This document shows positions 46,063 through 54,066 of a stretch of DNA of 64,000 bases, one piece after another. This stretch comes from JAYPUG01 sp038117265. Its GTDB lineage: Bacteria > Pseudomonadota > Alphaproteobacteria > UBA6615. The number at the start of each line of letters is the position of its first letter. Positions within the stretch are counted from its first letter, which is position 1. Both the position numbers and the translations under genes were made by a program. The stretch covers positions 52,489 through 116,488 of the forward strand of contig JAYOFO010000004.1 of the NCBI GenBank assembly GCA_038117265.1, given 5' to 3'. Below the pieces are notes generated by a model. The model was not told where the DNA came from. It saw only the letters and a list, made by a program, of their open reading frames with translations, and ran no database searches.

Positions 46063-47492
46063 ACGACCGGCCGCCCCCCCGCATCGCCCGCCCTGATGCC
46101 GCACCGCAGGACGGTGCGCCGCAGCCGGGCATGCAGCTCGCGCCGCAGTCGGGCGGGACGGCGCTCGCCAAGCTCGACCTCCTGGCCCCGCTGCGGGCCG
46201 CGCCCGACGAGCTGGGGACGCGCAAGGTCGTCATCGTCGGCGCCGTCATCATCCTCGTCTTCTTCGGCATATTCGGCGGCTGGTCGCTGCTCGCACCGAT
46301 CGACAGCGCCGCGATCGCCATCGGCTCGGTCGGGGTGGAGGGCAACCGCCGGACCGTGCAGCATCTCGAGGGCGGGATCGTGAAGGAAATCCACGTGCGC
46401 AACGGCGACAAGGTGTCTGCCGGGCAGGTGCTGATCACGCTGGACGAGACCCAGCCGCGCGCCCAGCTGGAACTGGTTCGCGGCCAGCGTTTTTCGGCGC
46501 TCGCGCTGGCGGCGCGGCTGCGCGCCGAGCGCGACGGCAATGCCGGGGTCGCGTTTCCCGACGAGCTGACGGCGTTTGCCGACGACCCGCGCATCCAGGA
46601 AGTGATGATGGGCCACCTCGGCATATTCGAGGCGCGGCGCGAGGCTATCGAGGGGCAGCGCAAGATCCTGCGCCAGCGTGTTGCCCAGTTCAGCGAGGAA
46701 ATAGCGGGCCTCGAGGCGCAGATCCGCTCGGCCGATCAGCAGCTCGTGCTGATCCGCGGAGAGGAGGCGGATCTGCAGACGCTGGTCGACAAGGGGCTGA
46801 CGCCGAAGTCGCGCGTGCTGGCGCTGCGGCGCCGGGCAGCCGATATCGAGGGCGACCGGGGACAGAATCGCGCCGCGATCGCGCGGGCGCGCCAGAACAT
46901 CACCGAGAACGAAATCCGCATCGTCTAACTGCGCACCGAGCAGGTGAACGAGATCGTCGCCGAACTGCGCAAGGTGGAGACCAGCCTGCTCGATCTCGAG
47001 GAACGCCAGCGCGCATCGGAAGACGTGTTGCGCCGGATCGAGATCAGGAGCCCGGCCGACGGGTTCGTCGTCGACATGCAGGTGTTTACCACCGGCGGCG
47101 TGATCCGCCCGGGCGACCGGCTGCTCGACGTGGTGCCCGGCAACGAGAAGCTAGTGATCGAGGCGCGGGTCGATCCGATCGACATCGACGTGGTGCATGA
47201 CGGCCTGCCGGCCCAGGTGCGCTTCAGCGCCTTCAACCAGCGGATCATACCCACCATCGACGGCACCGTGTCGTGGGTCTCGGCCGACCGGCTGACCGAC
47301 CCGCAATCGGGCGAGGCCTACTACACCGCGCGGGTGGAACTGGACGATCCTAACGACGAGCGGCTCGCGGGCCTGACGCTGCAGCCGGGCATGCCGGCCG
47401 AGGTGCTGATCCGCACCGGCGAGCGGACCCTGATGCAATACCTGCTGAGCCCGGTCGAGCAGTCGATTTCGCGCTCGCTGCGCGAGCAATAG
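46059..47492 (+). pseudogene. HlyD family periplasmic adaptor of type I secretion, interrupted by TAA
   Basis: Begins with GTG at 46059, overlapping the ATPase stop as GTGA. One helix (about residues 55-75) anchors it; RTVQHLEGGIVKEIHVRNGD is the conserved first half of the lipoyl-like domain, followed by a long coiled coil (residues 120-310). TAA at 46926-46928 stands at codon 290 in ENEIRIV-stop-LRTEQVNEIVAELR, where the heptad pattern and relatives expect Gln. The same phase continues for another 187 codons through IRSPADGFVVDMQVFTTGGV to TAG at 47490-47492, giving 477 codons in all. Either part alone should be non-functional. Confidence 0.85.
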
Positions 47493-47556
47493 AGGGGCAC
47501 GCGCCAGGGCCGGAATCGTTGCACCGGCGCAGCGTCGCGCCTATCTTCCGGTCGAG

Positions 47557-47633
47557 CGGGGCGTAGCTCAGCCTGGTAGAGCACCTGCTTTGGGAGCAGG
47601 GGGTCGTTGGTTCGAATCCAGTCGCCCCGACCA
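47557..47633 (+). tRNA. tRNA-Pro (anticodon TGG), CCA encoded
   Basis: 77 bases. The acceptor stem CGGGGCG pairs with CGCCCCG before ACCA. The D arm is GCTCAGCCTGGTAGAGC, the anticodon stem CCTGC/GCAGG encloses loop TTTGGGA (anticodon TGG), and the T arm is GTTGGTTCGAATCCAGT. The C1-G72-type first pair is usual for bacterial tRNA-Pro. Confidence 0.97.
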
Positions 47634-47657
47634 ATTCGAGAGGGACCTGCGAAGACC

Positions 47658-47963
47658 ATGAAGGCACGCATCTTCCAGCCGGCGAAGACCGCCATGCAGT
47701 CGGGCCGCGCCAAGACCCGCAAATGGACGCTCGAGTTCGAGCCGACGCGCCGCCAGCAGCTCGATCCACTGATGGGCTGGCCGGGCGGGGCCGACACCAT
47801 GCAGCAGATCCGCCTGACCTTCGACACCAAGGAGGACGCGGTGGCGCATGCCGAGCGCCACGGCCTCGACTATGTGGTGCAGGAGCCCAGAGAAAGAAGA
47901 TTCAGAACAAAGGCTTACGCGGACAATTTCGCCGTCGGTCGCAGGATCCCCTGGAGCCACTAG
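47658..47963 (+). CDS. ETC complex I subunit (NDUFS4-like)
   Basis: A 101-residue accessory subunit of NADH:ubiquinone oxidoreductase, a protein found in mitochondria and alphaproteobacteria. ARIFQPAKTAMQSGRAKTRK, WTLEFEP, MGWPGGADTMQQIRLTFDTK and AVAHAERHGLDYVV are the family blocks; the tail AYADNFAVGRRIPWSH is also typical. The ATG at 47658 begins at the family start; an earlier in-frame start lies inside tRNA-Pro and is rejected. It sits 24 bp after tRNA-Pro and 92 bp before tRNA-Arg. Confidence 0.93.
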   Translation: MKARIFQPAKTAMQSGRAKTRKWTLEFEPTRRQQLDPLMGWPGGADTMQQIRLTFDTKEDAVAHAERHGLDYVVQEPRERRFRTKAYADNFAVGRRIPWSH

Positions 47964-47971
47964 TGGCTCCA
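47952..47971. repeat. 20-bp perfect palindrome over the stop codon of the NDUFS4-like gene
   Basis: TGGAGCCACTAGTGGCTCCA reads the same on both strands and contains the TAG stop (47961-47963) at its centre. As RNA it would form a 9-bp stem only with almost no loop, so it is more likely a DNA-level site or the base of a cruciform. No U tract follows. Confidence 0.6.
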
Positions 47972-48001
47972 ATCCACCAAAAGGTTTGGGCGGTGCGGCG
48001 G

Positions 48002-48032
48002 CGACCCTTTAGGGTCGGTCCGCGACGGTTTC
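48002..48032 (+). terminator. Weak hairpin plus T-rich stretch before tRNA-Arg
   Basis: CGACCCT (48002-48008) and AGGGTCG (48011-48017) form a 7-bp inverted repeat with only two bases between, followed further on by TTTCGTTTGTTCTTTT (to about 48044). It may end transcription from the tRNA-Pro/NDUFS4 unit. The short loop makes this uncertain. Confidence 0.35.
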
Positions 48033-48055
48033 GTTTGTTCTTTTGACGTTCAGGG

Positions 48056-48132
48056 GCGCCCGTAGCTCAGCCGGATAGAGCATCGGCCTTCTAAGCCGAC
48101 GGTCGCAGGTTCGAATCCTGCCGGGCGCACCA
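48056..48132 (+). tRNA. tRNA-Arg (anticodon TCT), CCA encoded
   Basis: 77 bases. The acceptor stem GCGCCCG pairs with CGGGCGC before ACCA. The D arm is GCTCAGCCGGATAGAGC, the anticodon stem TCGGC/GCCGA encloses CTTCTAA (anticodon TCT, reading AGA), and the T arm is GCAGGTTCGAATCCTGC. Confidence 0.97.
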
Positions 48133-48241
48133 CCCTTCACTCTGCGAGCCTCGGGTGGCAAGCCATGCGAAGATCGCTGGACGCAGGAGTGTTCTCCGAA
48201 GCCTGGGCGAAAGTGGATTGGCAATTATCGCGACGACTGGA

Positions 48242-48748
48242 ATGCCGGACGATTATCGGATCAGGGTCGCCACGCCTGAAGACGCGGCCGCGGTCGGCGA
48301 ACTGCTCGCGGCCTGCTATCCCGTCCTGATGCGCGATTCCTACGAACCCGCGGTCCTCGCCGCCGCGCTGCCCATGATGACGCGCGCGCATCCGGGCCTG
48401 CTCGCGTCGGGGACCTATCACGTGGCCGAAGCCCCTGACGGGAGGCTCGTCGGTTGTGGCGGCTGGACGCCGGAACGCCCCGACATCGGCGCGATCGAGC
48501 CCGGCGTGGCGCATATACGCCATTTCGCGACCCATCCCGATTGGATCGGGCGCGGCGTGGGGCGGGCGATCTGCGACAGGTGTATCAGCGAGGCGCGGAA
48601 TTTCGGCGCCTCGCGCCTGGAATGCTTCTCCAGCCTGAATGCCGAGGGGTTCTACGCCGCGCTCGGGTTCGCCGCGGTCCGGCGGGTCGAGGTGCCGATG
48701 AGTCCGGGAATCACGTTCCCCGGCGTCCTGATGGCGCGGGAAGTCTGA
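48242..48748 (+). CDS. GNAT family N-acetyltransferase
   Basis: A 168-residue acetyltransferase when started at ATG 48242 (MPDDYRIRVATPEDAAAVGE, a natural beta-1 opening). The acetyl-CoA loop is HFATHPDWIGRGVGRAI near residue 98, and NAEGFYAALGFAAVRRVEV closes the fold. An earlier in-frame ATG at 48155 lies close to tRNA-Arg and would add 29 residues without family character; neither start has a strong ribosome site. The acceptor is unknown. It converges with the SDR gene. Confidence 0.85.
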   Translation: MPDDYRIRVATPEDAAAVGELLAACYPVLMRDSYEPAVLAAALPMMTRAHPGLLASGTYHVAEAPDGRLVGCGGWTPERPDIGAIEPGVAHIRHFATHPDWIGRGVGRAICDRCISEARNFGASRLECFSSLNAEGFYAALGFAAVRRVEVPMSPGITFPGVLMAREV

Positions 48749-48760
48749 GCCGGGCGGGGC

Positions 48761-49519
48761 TCACCCCATCCAGTTGCCGCCGTTCACGTCGAGCACCGCG
48801 CCCGTCGTAAACCCCGCGCCGGGCGTGCACAGGTACCAGATGGCGTGCGCCAGCTCCTCGGGCTTGCCGAGCCGGCCCACAGGGATCGCCTTGGCGCGCG
48901 CGTCGAGCACATCCTGCGGGTGCCGCGTGACCCGCGGCGTCAGCACCAGGCCGGGCGCGATGGCGTTCACCGTGATCCCGTGCGGCGCCAGTTCGCGCGC
49001 CAGCTTGCGGGTCATGCCGAGGATGCCGGCCTCGGTCGTCGAATACTCGATGGCGCCGGCGCCGGCCGTGCGGCCCGCCACCGACGAGATGCTGACGATC
49101 CGCCCGTAATTGTTGGCCTTCATGGTCGGCACCAGCTCGCGGGTGATCAGGAACTTGGCGATGACGTTCCAGTTCCACGAATGGTGCATGGCCTCGAGGC
49201 TGACCTCCTCCAGTGGTGGGGCGTCGATGAAGCCGCCCGCCGTGTTCACCAGGATGTCGGCGCGGCCCCACGTGTCGAGGATGGTCTTGCACGCCGCCTT
49301 GACCTCGCCCTCGTCGGCGCACTCGGCCTTCACGAACATGGCCTCACCGCCGGCATCGGTGATGCGCTTGACCACCGCGTCGCCCTTTTCGGGCGTGCGG
49401 CCGATCACCGCCACCTTCGCGCCCTCCGCGCCGAAGCGCACGGCCGCGGCCTCGCCCATGCCGGCCGTCCCGCCGGTGACCACGGCCACCTGGCCGGTGA
49501 TGTCGGTCATCGAATCCAT
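48761..49519 (-). CDS. SDR family oxidoreductase (3-oxoacyl-ACP reductase-like)
   Basis: 252 residues with the full classical SDR set: TGGTAGMGEAAAVRFGAEGA (near residue 16), NTAGGFIDAPP, Ser in SISSVAG, and a catalytic YSTTEAGILGM in which the YxxxK Lys is replaced by Glu (YSTTE). This substitution is notable because Lys positions the cofactor. A GGGGGGAA ribosome site precedes ATG 49519. It is the last gene of a thiolase/CoA-transferase unit, 37 bp after subunit B, so an acyl-CoA reduction or oxidation step is likely. Confidence 0.87.
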   Translation of the reverse strand: MDSMTDITGQVAVVTGGTAGMGEAAAVRFGAEGAKVAVIGRTPEKGDAVVKRITDAGGEAMFVKAECADEGEVKAACKTILDTWGRADILVNTAGGFIDAPPLEEVSLEAMHHSWNWNVIAKFLITRELVPTMKANNYGRIVSISSVAGRTAGAGAIEYSTTEAGILGMTRKLARELAPHGITVNAIAPGLVLTPRVTRHPQDVLDARAKAIPVGRLGKPEELAHAIWYLCTPGAGFTTGAVLDVNGGNWMG

Positions 49520-49556
49520 GATGTTCCCCCCGGAAAAGCGCGGGTCGCCGCGCGTG

Positions 49557-50231
49557 TTACGCCGCGACGGCGATCTCGCCCACGCTGTCCATGATCAGCG
49601 GCGCGTCAGTGACGGCCTGCACCTCGTCGGCCGTCAGGCCCGGCGCCACCTCGTCGAGCACCAGCCCGTCTGGCGTGACCGAGATCACGGCCATGTCGGT
49701 GTAGATCTTCTTCACCACGCCTCCGGCGGTCAGCGGGTAGGTGCGCGCGGTGACGATCTTGGCCCCGCCGTCGCGCGCGGTGTGGGTCATCATCGCGAAG
49801 ACGCGCTTGGAGCCGGCCGCGATGTCCATCGCGCCGCCGACGGAACCCGATGTCTGGGTCGGCAGGCGCCAGTTGCACAGATCGCCGTTGGCCGCGACCT
49901 GGAACGCGCCCAGCACGGCGCAGTCGAGCCGGCCGCCGCGCGCCACGGCGAAGCTGTCGGCATGGTGCACGAAGGCGCCGCCCGAGATCATCGTCACCAG
50001 TTCCTTGCCGGCGGAAATCAAATCCTGGTCGGCCTCACCCTCGGCCGGGGGCGGGCCCATGCCGATCAGCCCGTTCTCGGAGTGGAACATCACGTCGCGG
50101 CCGGCCGGGATGAAGGCGGGGATCATGGTCGGCATGCCGATGCCGAGGTTGACCAGCCAGCCATCCTCCATGTCCTGGGCGGCGCGGGCGGCGATCTGCT
50201 GCCGGGTCAGAAGGTTGGTCTGTTCGCTCAT
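49557..50231 (-). CDS. CoA-transferase subunit B
   Basis: Catalytic small subunit of 224 residues of a family I 3-oxoacid CoA-transferase. MFHSENGLIGMGPPP near residue 50 holds the active-site Glu that forms the CoA thioester, and GLVLDEVAPGLTADEVQAVT is the usual C-terminus. The start overlaps subunit A as ATGA (50228-50231). It moves CoA between succinyl-CoA or acetyl-CoA and a 3-oxoacid; acetoacetate and 3-oxoadipate are the two likeliest acids. Confidence 0.92.
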   Translation of the reverse strand: MSEQTNLLTRQQIAARAAQDMEDGWLVNLGIGMPTMIPAFIPAGRDVMFHSENGLIGMGPPPAEGEADQDLISAGKELVTMISGGAFVHHADSFAVARGGRLDCAVLGAFQVAANGDLCNWRLPTQTSGSVGGAMDIAAGSKRVFAMMTHTARDGGAKIVTARTYPLTAGGVVKKIYTDMAVISVTPDGLVLDEVAPGLTADEVQAVTDAPLIMDSVGEIAVAA

Positions 50232-50923
50232 TTCGGGGGGTGCTCCTTGCCGATCGCGTACCAGCCGGTAACGTAATAGGTATCGACGAACACGCCCGGC
50301 GTCACGATGATTTCCGGGTCGAGCGCATCGATCGGCACGTCTTCCTGCACCTCGCAGATGGTGAAGTCGGCGGCCATCGCCATCACCGGATTGAAGTTTC
50401 GCGCCGTCTTTCGATAGATCAGGTTGCCGCGCGGATCGGCCTGGCAGGCCTTGATCAGCGCGAAGTCGCCGCGCAGCGGCAGCTCCAGCACATACTCCTT
50501 GCCGTTGATAGTCTTGGTCTCCTTGCCATCCGCCAGGTCGGTGCCGACCGCGGTTGGCGTGTAGAAACCGCCGAGCCCGGCGCCGGCGCAGCGCATGCGC
50601 TCGGCCATGGTGCCCTGGGGCACGATCTCGAGCTCGATCTTGCCGGCGTCGTACATCTCCTTGAAAACGAAGGATTCTTTGGCCCAGGGGAAGCTGCAGA
50701 CCAGCTTCGCGACGCAGCCTTCCTCGATCAGCCGCGCGATGCCGCTGTGGCCGGTGCCGGCGTTGTTGGTGACGATGGTCAGGTTCCGGCGGCCGAGGTC
50801 GCACAACCCGTCGATCAGCACCTCGGGCACGCCCGGCTGGCCGAAGCCGCCGACCAGCACGGTGGCGCCGTCGCCGACCCGGCCGACCGCGTCTTCGAGG
50901 GTTTCGGATTTCTTGTTCTTCAT
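50228..50923 (-). CDS. CoA-transferase subunit A
   Basis: 231-residue partner of subunit B. GATVLVGGFGQPGVPEVLID near residue 17 is the conserved CoA-binding start, and NNAGTGHSGIARLIEEGCVA follows. It lies 9 bp after the DUF35 gene and overlaps subunit B by 4 bp. The two form a heterotetramer in the cytosol. Confidence 0.92.
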   Translation of the reverse strand: MKNKKSETLEDAVGRVGDGATVLVGGFGQPGVPEVLIDGLCDLGRRNLTIVTNNAGTGHSGIARLIEEGCVAKLVCSFPWAKESFVFKEMYDAGKIELEIVPQGTMAERMRCAGAGLGGFYTPTAVGTDLADGKETKTINGKEYVLELPLRGDFALIKACQADPRGNLIYRKTARNFNPVMAMAADFTICEVQEDVPIDALDPEIIVTPGVFVDTYYVTGWYAIGKEHPPK

Positions 50924-50932
50924 GGCGTCCGG

Positions 50933-51325
50933 TCAGGCAGGGGTGAAGTAGGGGGCAGTGCGGCCGTCGGGCCCGTCGCGGAAGGCGACGCGCACCCGGT
51001 CGCCGATGGAAACGGCTTGCGGATCGTCGGCGTCGAGCCCGCCCATCATGCGGAATCCCTCGTCGAGATCAACGAGCAGCACCGTGTAGGGCGCGTTGTC
51101 CGCGAAGGCCGGCGGGGCGCGGTGGACGATCGAGGCGGCATAGACGGTGCCGTCACCGGCCGACACGGCCCATGCGAGCTCCGTGGCGCCGCAGGTCGGG
51201 CAGATCGCACGCGGATAGAAGATCGCAGCATCGCACGCCCGGCAGCGCTGGTAGCGCAGCTCGCCGGCGGCGCAGCCGTCCCAGAAGGGCTGGGCGTCGG
51301 GATCGGGGAGTTCGTCTTCGGCCAT
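50933..51325 (-). CDS. DUF35 / OB-fold zinc-ribbon acyl-CoA-binding protein
   Basis: 130 residues. The rubredoxin-like zinc ribbon is formed by CRACD and CPTCG (CxxC pairs near residues 29-32 and 42-45), followed by an OB fold (GTVYAASIVHRAPP; GDRVRVAFRDGPDG). Such proteins bind SCP2-type thiolases and are needed for their activity; the thiolase gene lies 14 bp upstream. The start at 51325 is the first Met in the frame with family similarity. Confidence 0.9.
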   Translation of the reverse strand: MAEDELPDPDAQPFWDGCAAGELRYQRCRACDAAIFYPRAICPTCGATELAWAVSAGDGTVYAASIVHRAPPAFADNAPYTVLLVDLDEGFRMMGGLDADDPQAVSIGDRVRVAFRDGPDGRTAPYFTPA

Positions 51326-51339
51326 GATCGCTCCAGTCC

Positions 51340-52485
51340 CTATTCGAGCCCGAGGATGCAGGTGGAATTCGAGGACAGCACGCCGCCGGTGCCCGAGATC
51401 AGCGCCAGCACCGCGTCGGCGACCTGGCGTTCGTCGCACTCGCCGCGCAGCTGGCGCACCGCCTCGATGATCAGGAAGATGCCGTACTGGCCCGGATGAC
51501 AGTAGGAGAGCCCGCCGCCATTGGTGTTCAGCGGAAACTCGCCGCCGGGTCCCGTGCGCCCGTCGGCGATGAATTCGCCGCCCGCGCCGGGTTTGCAGAA
51601 GCCCAGGGATTCCAGGGTCAGCAGCACCGTGATGGTGAAGCTGTCGTAGATCTCGACCACGTCGAGCTGGTCGTGGGTGACGCCGGCCATCTCGAAGGCG
51701 CGCTTGCCCGATTGCGCGGCCGGGGTGACGGTCAGGTCGGGCATCTCGGATATCTGGGCGTGCGACACGCTCTCGCCCTGGCCGAGCAGCCAGACCGGCG
51801 GCTTGTCCAGCGACTTCGCGATCTCGGGGCTGACGACGATGGCCGCGCCGCCGCCGTCGGTGAACAGGCAGCAGTCGAGCCGGTGCAGCGGGCTGGCGAT
51901 CCAGCCCGAATCCAGCACCTCGTCGCGGGTCAGCGGTTCGCGCCGATAGGCCCTGGGGTTCCGCTGCGCCCACTGGCGGGTGGACACCGCCAGGTCGGCG
52001 AGCTGTTCGGACGTGGTGCCGTACTGGGCGAAATGGCGCGAGGTGGCGAGCGCGTAGGCGCCGACGGGGGTCGGCAGGCCGTAGGGCACCTCGTACTGGT
52101 AGCCGAGGTCGCTGCGGATCTGGAAGATGTAGCGGTCCTTGCGCGAGCGCTGGGTCGAGCCATAGACGATCGCGGCCACCTTGCATAATCCGGCCTGGAT
52201 GGCAGCCGCGGCGTGGCCGAGATGGAACTCGAACGACGAGCCGCCGACCATGGTGCTGTCGGAGTAGGCCGGCTGGACGCCGAGATACTCCGCGATCTGC
52301 AGGCCGGGCAGCCGCCCCCAGGCGCCCGAGACGAACAGCCCGTCGACATCCTTCTTCTCGAGGCCCGCATCGGCCAGCGCCGCCGCGAACGCCTCGGCCT
52401 GCAGCGTCAAGACCGTGGCGTCGGGGACCGCGCCGAGACGCGATTCCGCGACCCCCGCGATGGCGCATGCTTTCCTGAGGCTCAA
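51340..52485 (-). CDS. Thiolase family protein (SCP2-type)
   Basis: 381-residue acyl-CoA thiolase of the lipid-transfer-protein-like branch. VGGSSFEFHLGHAAAAIQAG near residue 80 is the site where classical thiolases have a nucleophilic Cys; here it is Ser, as in other DUF35-associated members. HDQLDVVEIYDSFT and NTNGGGLSYCHPGQYG carry the remaining catalytic His and Cys. It partners the DUF35 gene 14 bp downstream. Likely role: cleavage or formation of a 3-oxoacyl-CoA, followed by the CoA-transferase. Confidence 0.9.
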   Translation of the reverse strand: MSLRKACAIAGVAESRLGAVPDATVLTLQAEAFAAALADAGLEKKDVDGLFVSGAWGRLPGLQIAEYLGVQPAYSDSTMVGGSSFEFHLGHAAAAIQAGLCKVAAIVYGSTQRSRKDRYIFQIRSDLGYQYEVPYGLPTPVGAYALATSRHFAQYGTTSEQLADLAVSTRQWAQRNPRAYRREPLTRDEVLDSGWIASPLHRLDCCLFTDGGGAAIVVSPEIAKSLDKPPVWLLGQGESVSHAQISEMPDLTVTPAAQSGKRAFEMAGVTHDQLDVVEIYDSFTITVLLTLESLGFCKPGAGGEFIADGRTGPGGEFPLNTNGGGLSYCHPGQYGIFLIIEAVRQLRGECDERQVADAVLALISGTGGVLSSNSTCILGLE

Positions 52486-52639
52486 GTGACGTTCCCCGCT
52501 GATTTCCCGCGCGCTCTGCGGCGCGCTTCGGCTTCCGCGATTATGTCGAACTGCGCGTGGATGTCCATTGGGGCGGACACCTGCGACCGATCGTCATCCG
52601 CCCAAAGGCGCACGTGCAAAGCAGGGGAATATCAATAAA

Positions 52640-52659
52640 TTGCCACGAACCTGTGGCAA
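52640..52659. promoter_or_regulatory. 20-bp dyad upstream of the thiolase operon (possible operator)
   Basis: TTGCCAC (52640-52646), six bases, GTGGCAA (52653-52659): perfect 7-bp half sites with the spacing usual for a dimeric repressor. It lies about 155 bp upstream of the thiolase start in an otherwise gene-free stretch (52486-52764). The rest of that stretch holds no gene I can support. No regulator gene is adjacent. Confidence 0.45.
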
Positions 52660-52764
52660 AGCAGGACCGTTGCCGTTTGGGGGAAACCTGGTGAACGACA
52701 GCGCGGCGCGCACGGCAGACCTGGCAACGTCGTCGAATGCGGGCCGCATGCGGAGAGTGCGGGT

Positions 52765-52924
52765 ATGTTCCAGGACCTGTTTCCACCTTTGTACGCCTTC
52801 ATTTTTCGGGGCGATCGCCGCGCTCGGCATCTGGTCGGTCGACCAGAAGCGCCTGAACAAGTTCGCGGCGTGGGCCGTCAACGTGACGGCCGGCATGTTC
52901 TTCCGGATCGCCGGCCAACTCTGA
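52765..52924 (+). pseudogene. Possible small membrane protein gene with a T-run frameshift
   Basis: From ATG 52765 the frame reads MFQDLFPPLYAFI and then turns into low-complexity, Arg-rich text. If the five-T run at 52802-52806 is read as four, it continues FGAIAALGIWSVDQKRLNKF and AAWAVNVTAGMFFRIAGQL to TGA at 52922-52924: 52 residues with two plausible hydrophobic parts. Reading coherence is the only evidence; I recognise no family. It lies between the thiolase operon and the GST-like gene. Confidence 0.4.
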
Positions 52925-52995
52925 CGCGGATCGCCGCCGCTTGCCGTTTCGTCGTGGCTGCCTAGTTTACGGACAGCCGCGAAGTGAGGATGCGC

Positions 52996-53964
52996 ATGGG
53001 TCTGCTGGTGGACGGTCGCTGGACCGACGAGAACGAGGCGAAGAGCAAGACCGACAAGAGCGGGGCGTTTCAACGCAGCGAATCCGCCTTTCGCAACTGG
53101 ATCACGGCCGACGGTGCGCCGGGACCGAGCGGTGAGGGTGGGTTCGTACCCGAGCGCGGGCGTTATCACCTCTACGTCGCACTCAATTGCCCATGGGCGC
53201 ATCGCACGCTTCTGACGCGCGCCTTCCTTGGCCTGGAGGACGTGATCTCGGTCGACAGGACGTTGCCGCGCCGCAAGGACCAGGGCTGGTACTTCGACGA
53301 CGATCACGTCGACACGGTGCTGGGCAAGCACTACCTGCACGAGGTCTACACGGCGACCGATCCGGGCTGCACGACGCGGGTGACAGTGCCGGTTCTCTGG
53401 GATCGCGCGCGCGAAACCATCGTCAGCAACGAATCTGCCGAGATCGTGCGCATGCTCGGCGACGCGTTCGCGGCCTTCTCGAACACCGACCTGAACCTCT
53501 ATCCCGCCGACCTGCGCGATGAGATCGACGCCTGGAACGACCTGATCTACCGCGCCGTCAACAACGGGGTGTACCGCGCCGGCTTTTCCATGTCGCAGGG
53601 TGCCTACGAGGAGGCGGTGCGCGAGGTGTTTGCGACCCTGGGCCGGCTCGAAGCGCACCTGGCCGACAACCGCTATCTGTGCGGCGACCGCTTCACCGAG
53701 GCCGACGTGCGCCTGTTCCCGACCCTGATTCGCTTCGACGTGGCCTATTTCGGCGCGTTCAAGTGCAACCTGCGCCGCCTGATCGACCATCCGAACCTCT
53801 GGGCCTATACGCGCGAGATTTACCAGATGCCGGGCGTCGCCGAGACCGTCGACCTGGATGTCTACAAGCGCGGCTACTATTCGCCGAGCCCGCAGCGCAA
53901 TCCCCACGGGATCGTGCCCCTCGGCCCGGATATCGACCCCACGGTGCCGCACGGCCGCGGCTAG
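52996..53964 (+). CDS. Glutathione S-transferase family protein (glutathionyl-hydroquinone reductase-like)
   Basis: 322 residues. NCPWAHRTLLTRAFLGLED near residue 57 gives the CPWA motif whose Cys reduces glutathionyl-hydroquinones; VPVLWDRARETIVSNESAEI is the glutathione site, and DRFTEADVRLFPTLIRFDVA near 235 belongs to the C-terminal helical domain. The final YYSPSPQRNPHGIVPLGP is typical of the Xi-class. Candidate starts are GTG 52984, ATG 52990 and ATG 52996; the last has GAGG at the right distance. Confidence 0.9.
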   Translation: MGLLVDGRWTDENEAKSKTDKSGAFQRSESAFRNWITADGAPGPSGEGGFVPERGRYHLYVALNCPWAHRTLLTRAFLGLEDVISVDRTLPRRKDQGWYFDDDHVDTVLGKHYLHEVYTATDPGCTTRVTVPVLWDRARETIVSNESAEIVRMLGDAFAAFSNTDLNLYPADLRDEIDAWNDLIYRAVNNGVYRAGFSMSQGAYEEAVREVFATLGRLEAHLADNRYLCGDRFTEADVRLFPTLIRFDVAYFGAFKCNLRRLIDHPNLWAYTREIYQMPGVAETVDLDVYKRGYYSPSPQRNPHGIVPLGPDIDPTVPHGRG

Positions 53965-54066
53965 GCGCCGCGCGACACCACGGCACGCCGTATCCCCGGA
54001 CCAGAAGCGGTGCGGGTGCTCGTGCAGGATCGCGCGGGCGGACGAACGGCGACGGATGACGCCCGC

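Noticed and set aside
47557..48132. Integrated element between tRNA-Pro and tRNA-Arg
   Set aside because: The interval contains only a normal NDUFS4-like gene; no integrase or duplicated tRNA end is visible.
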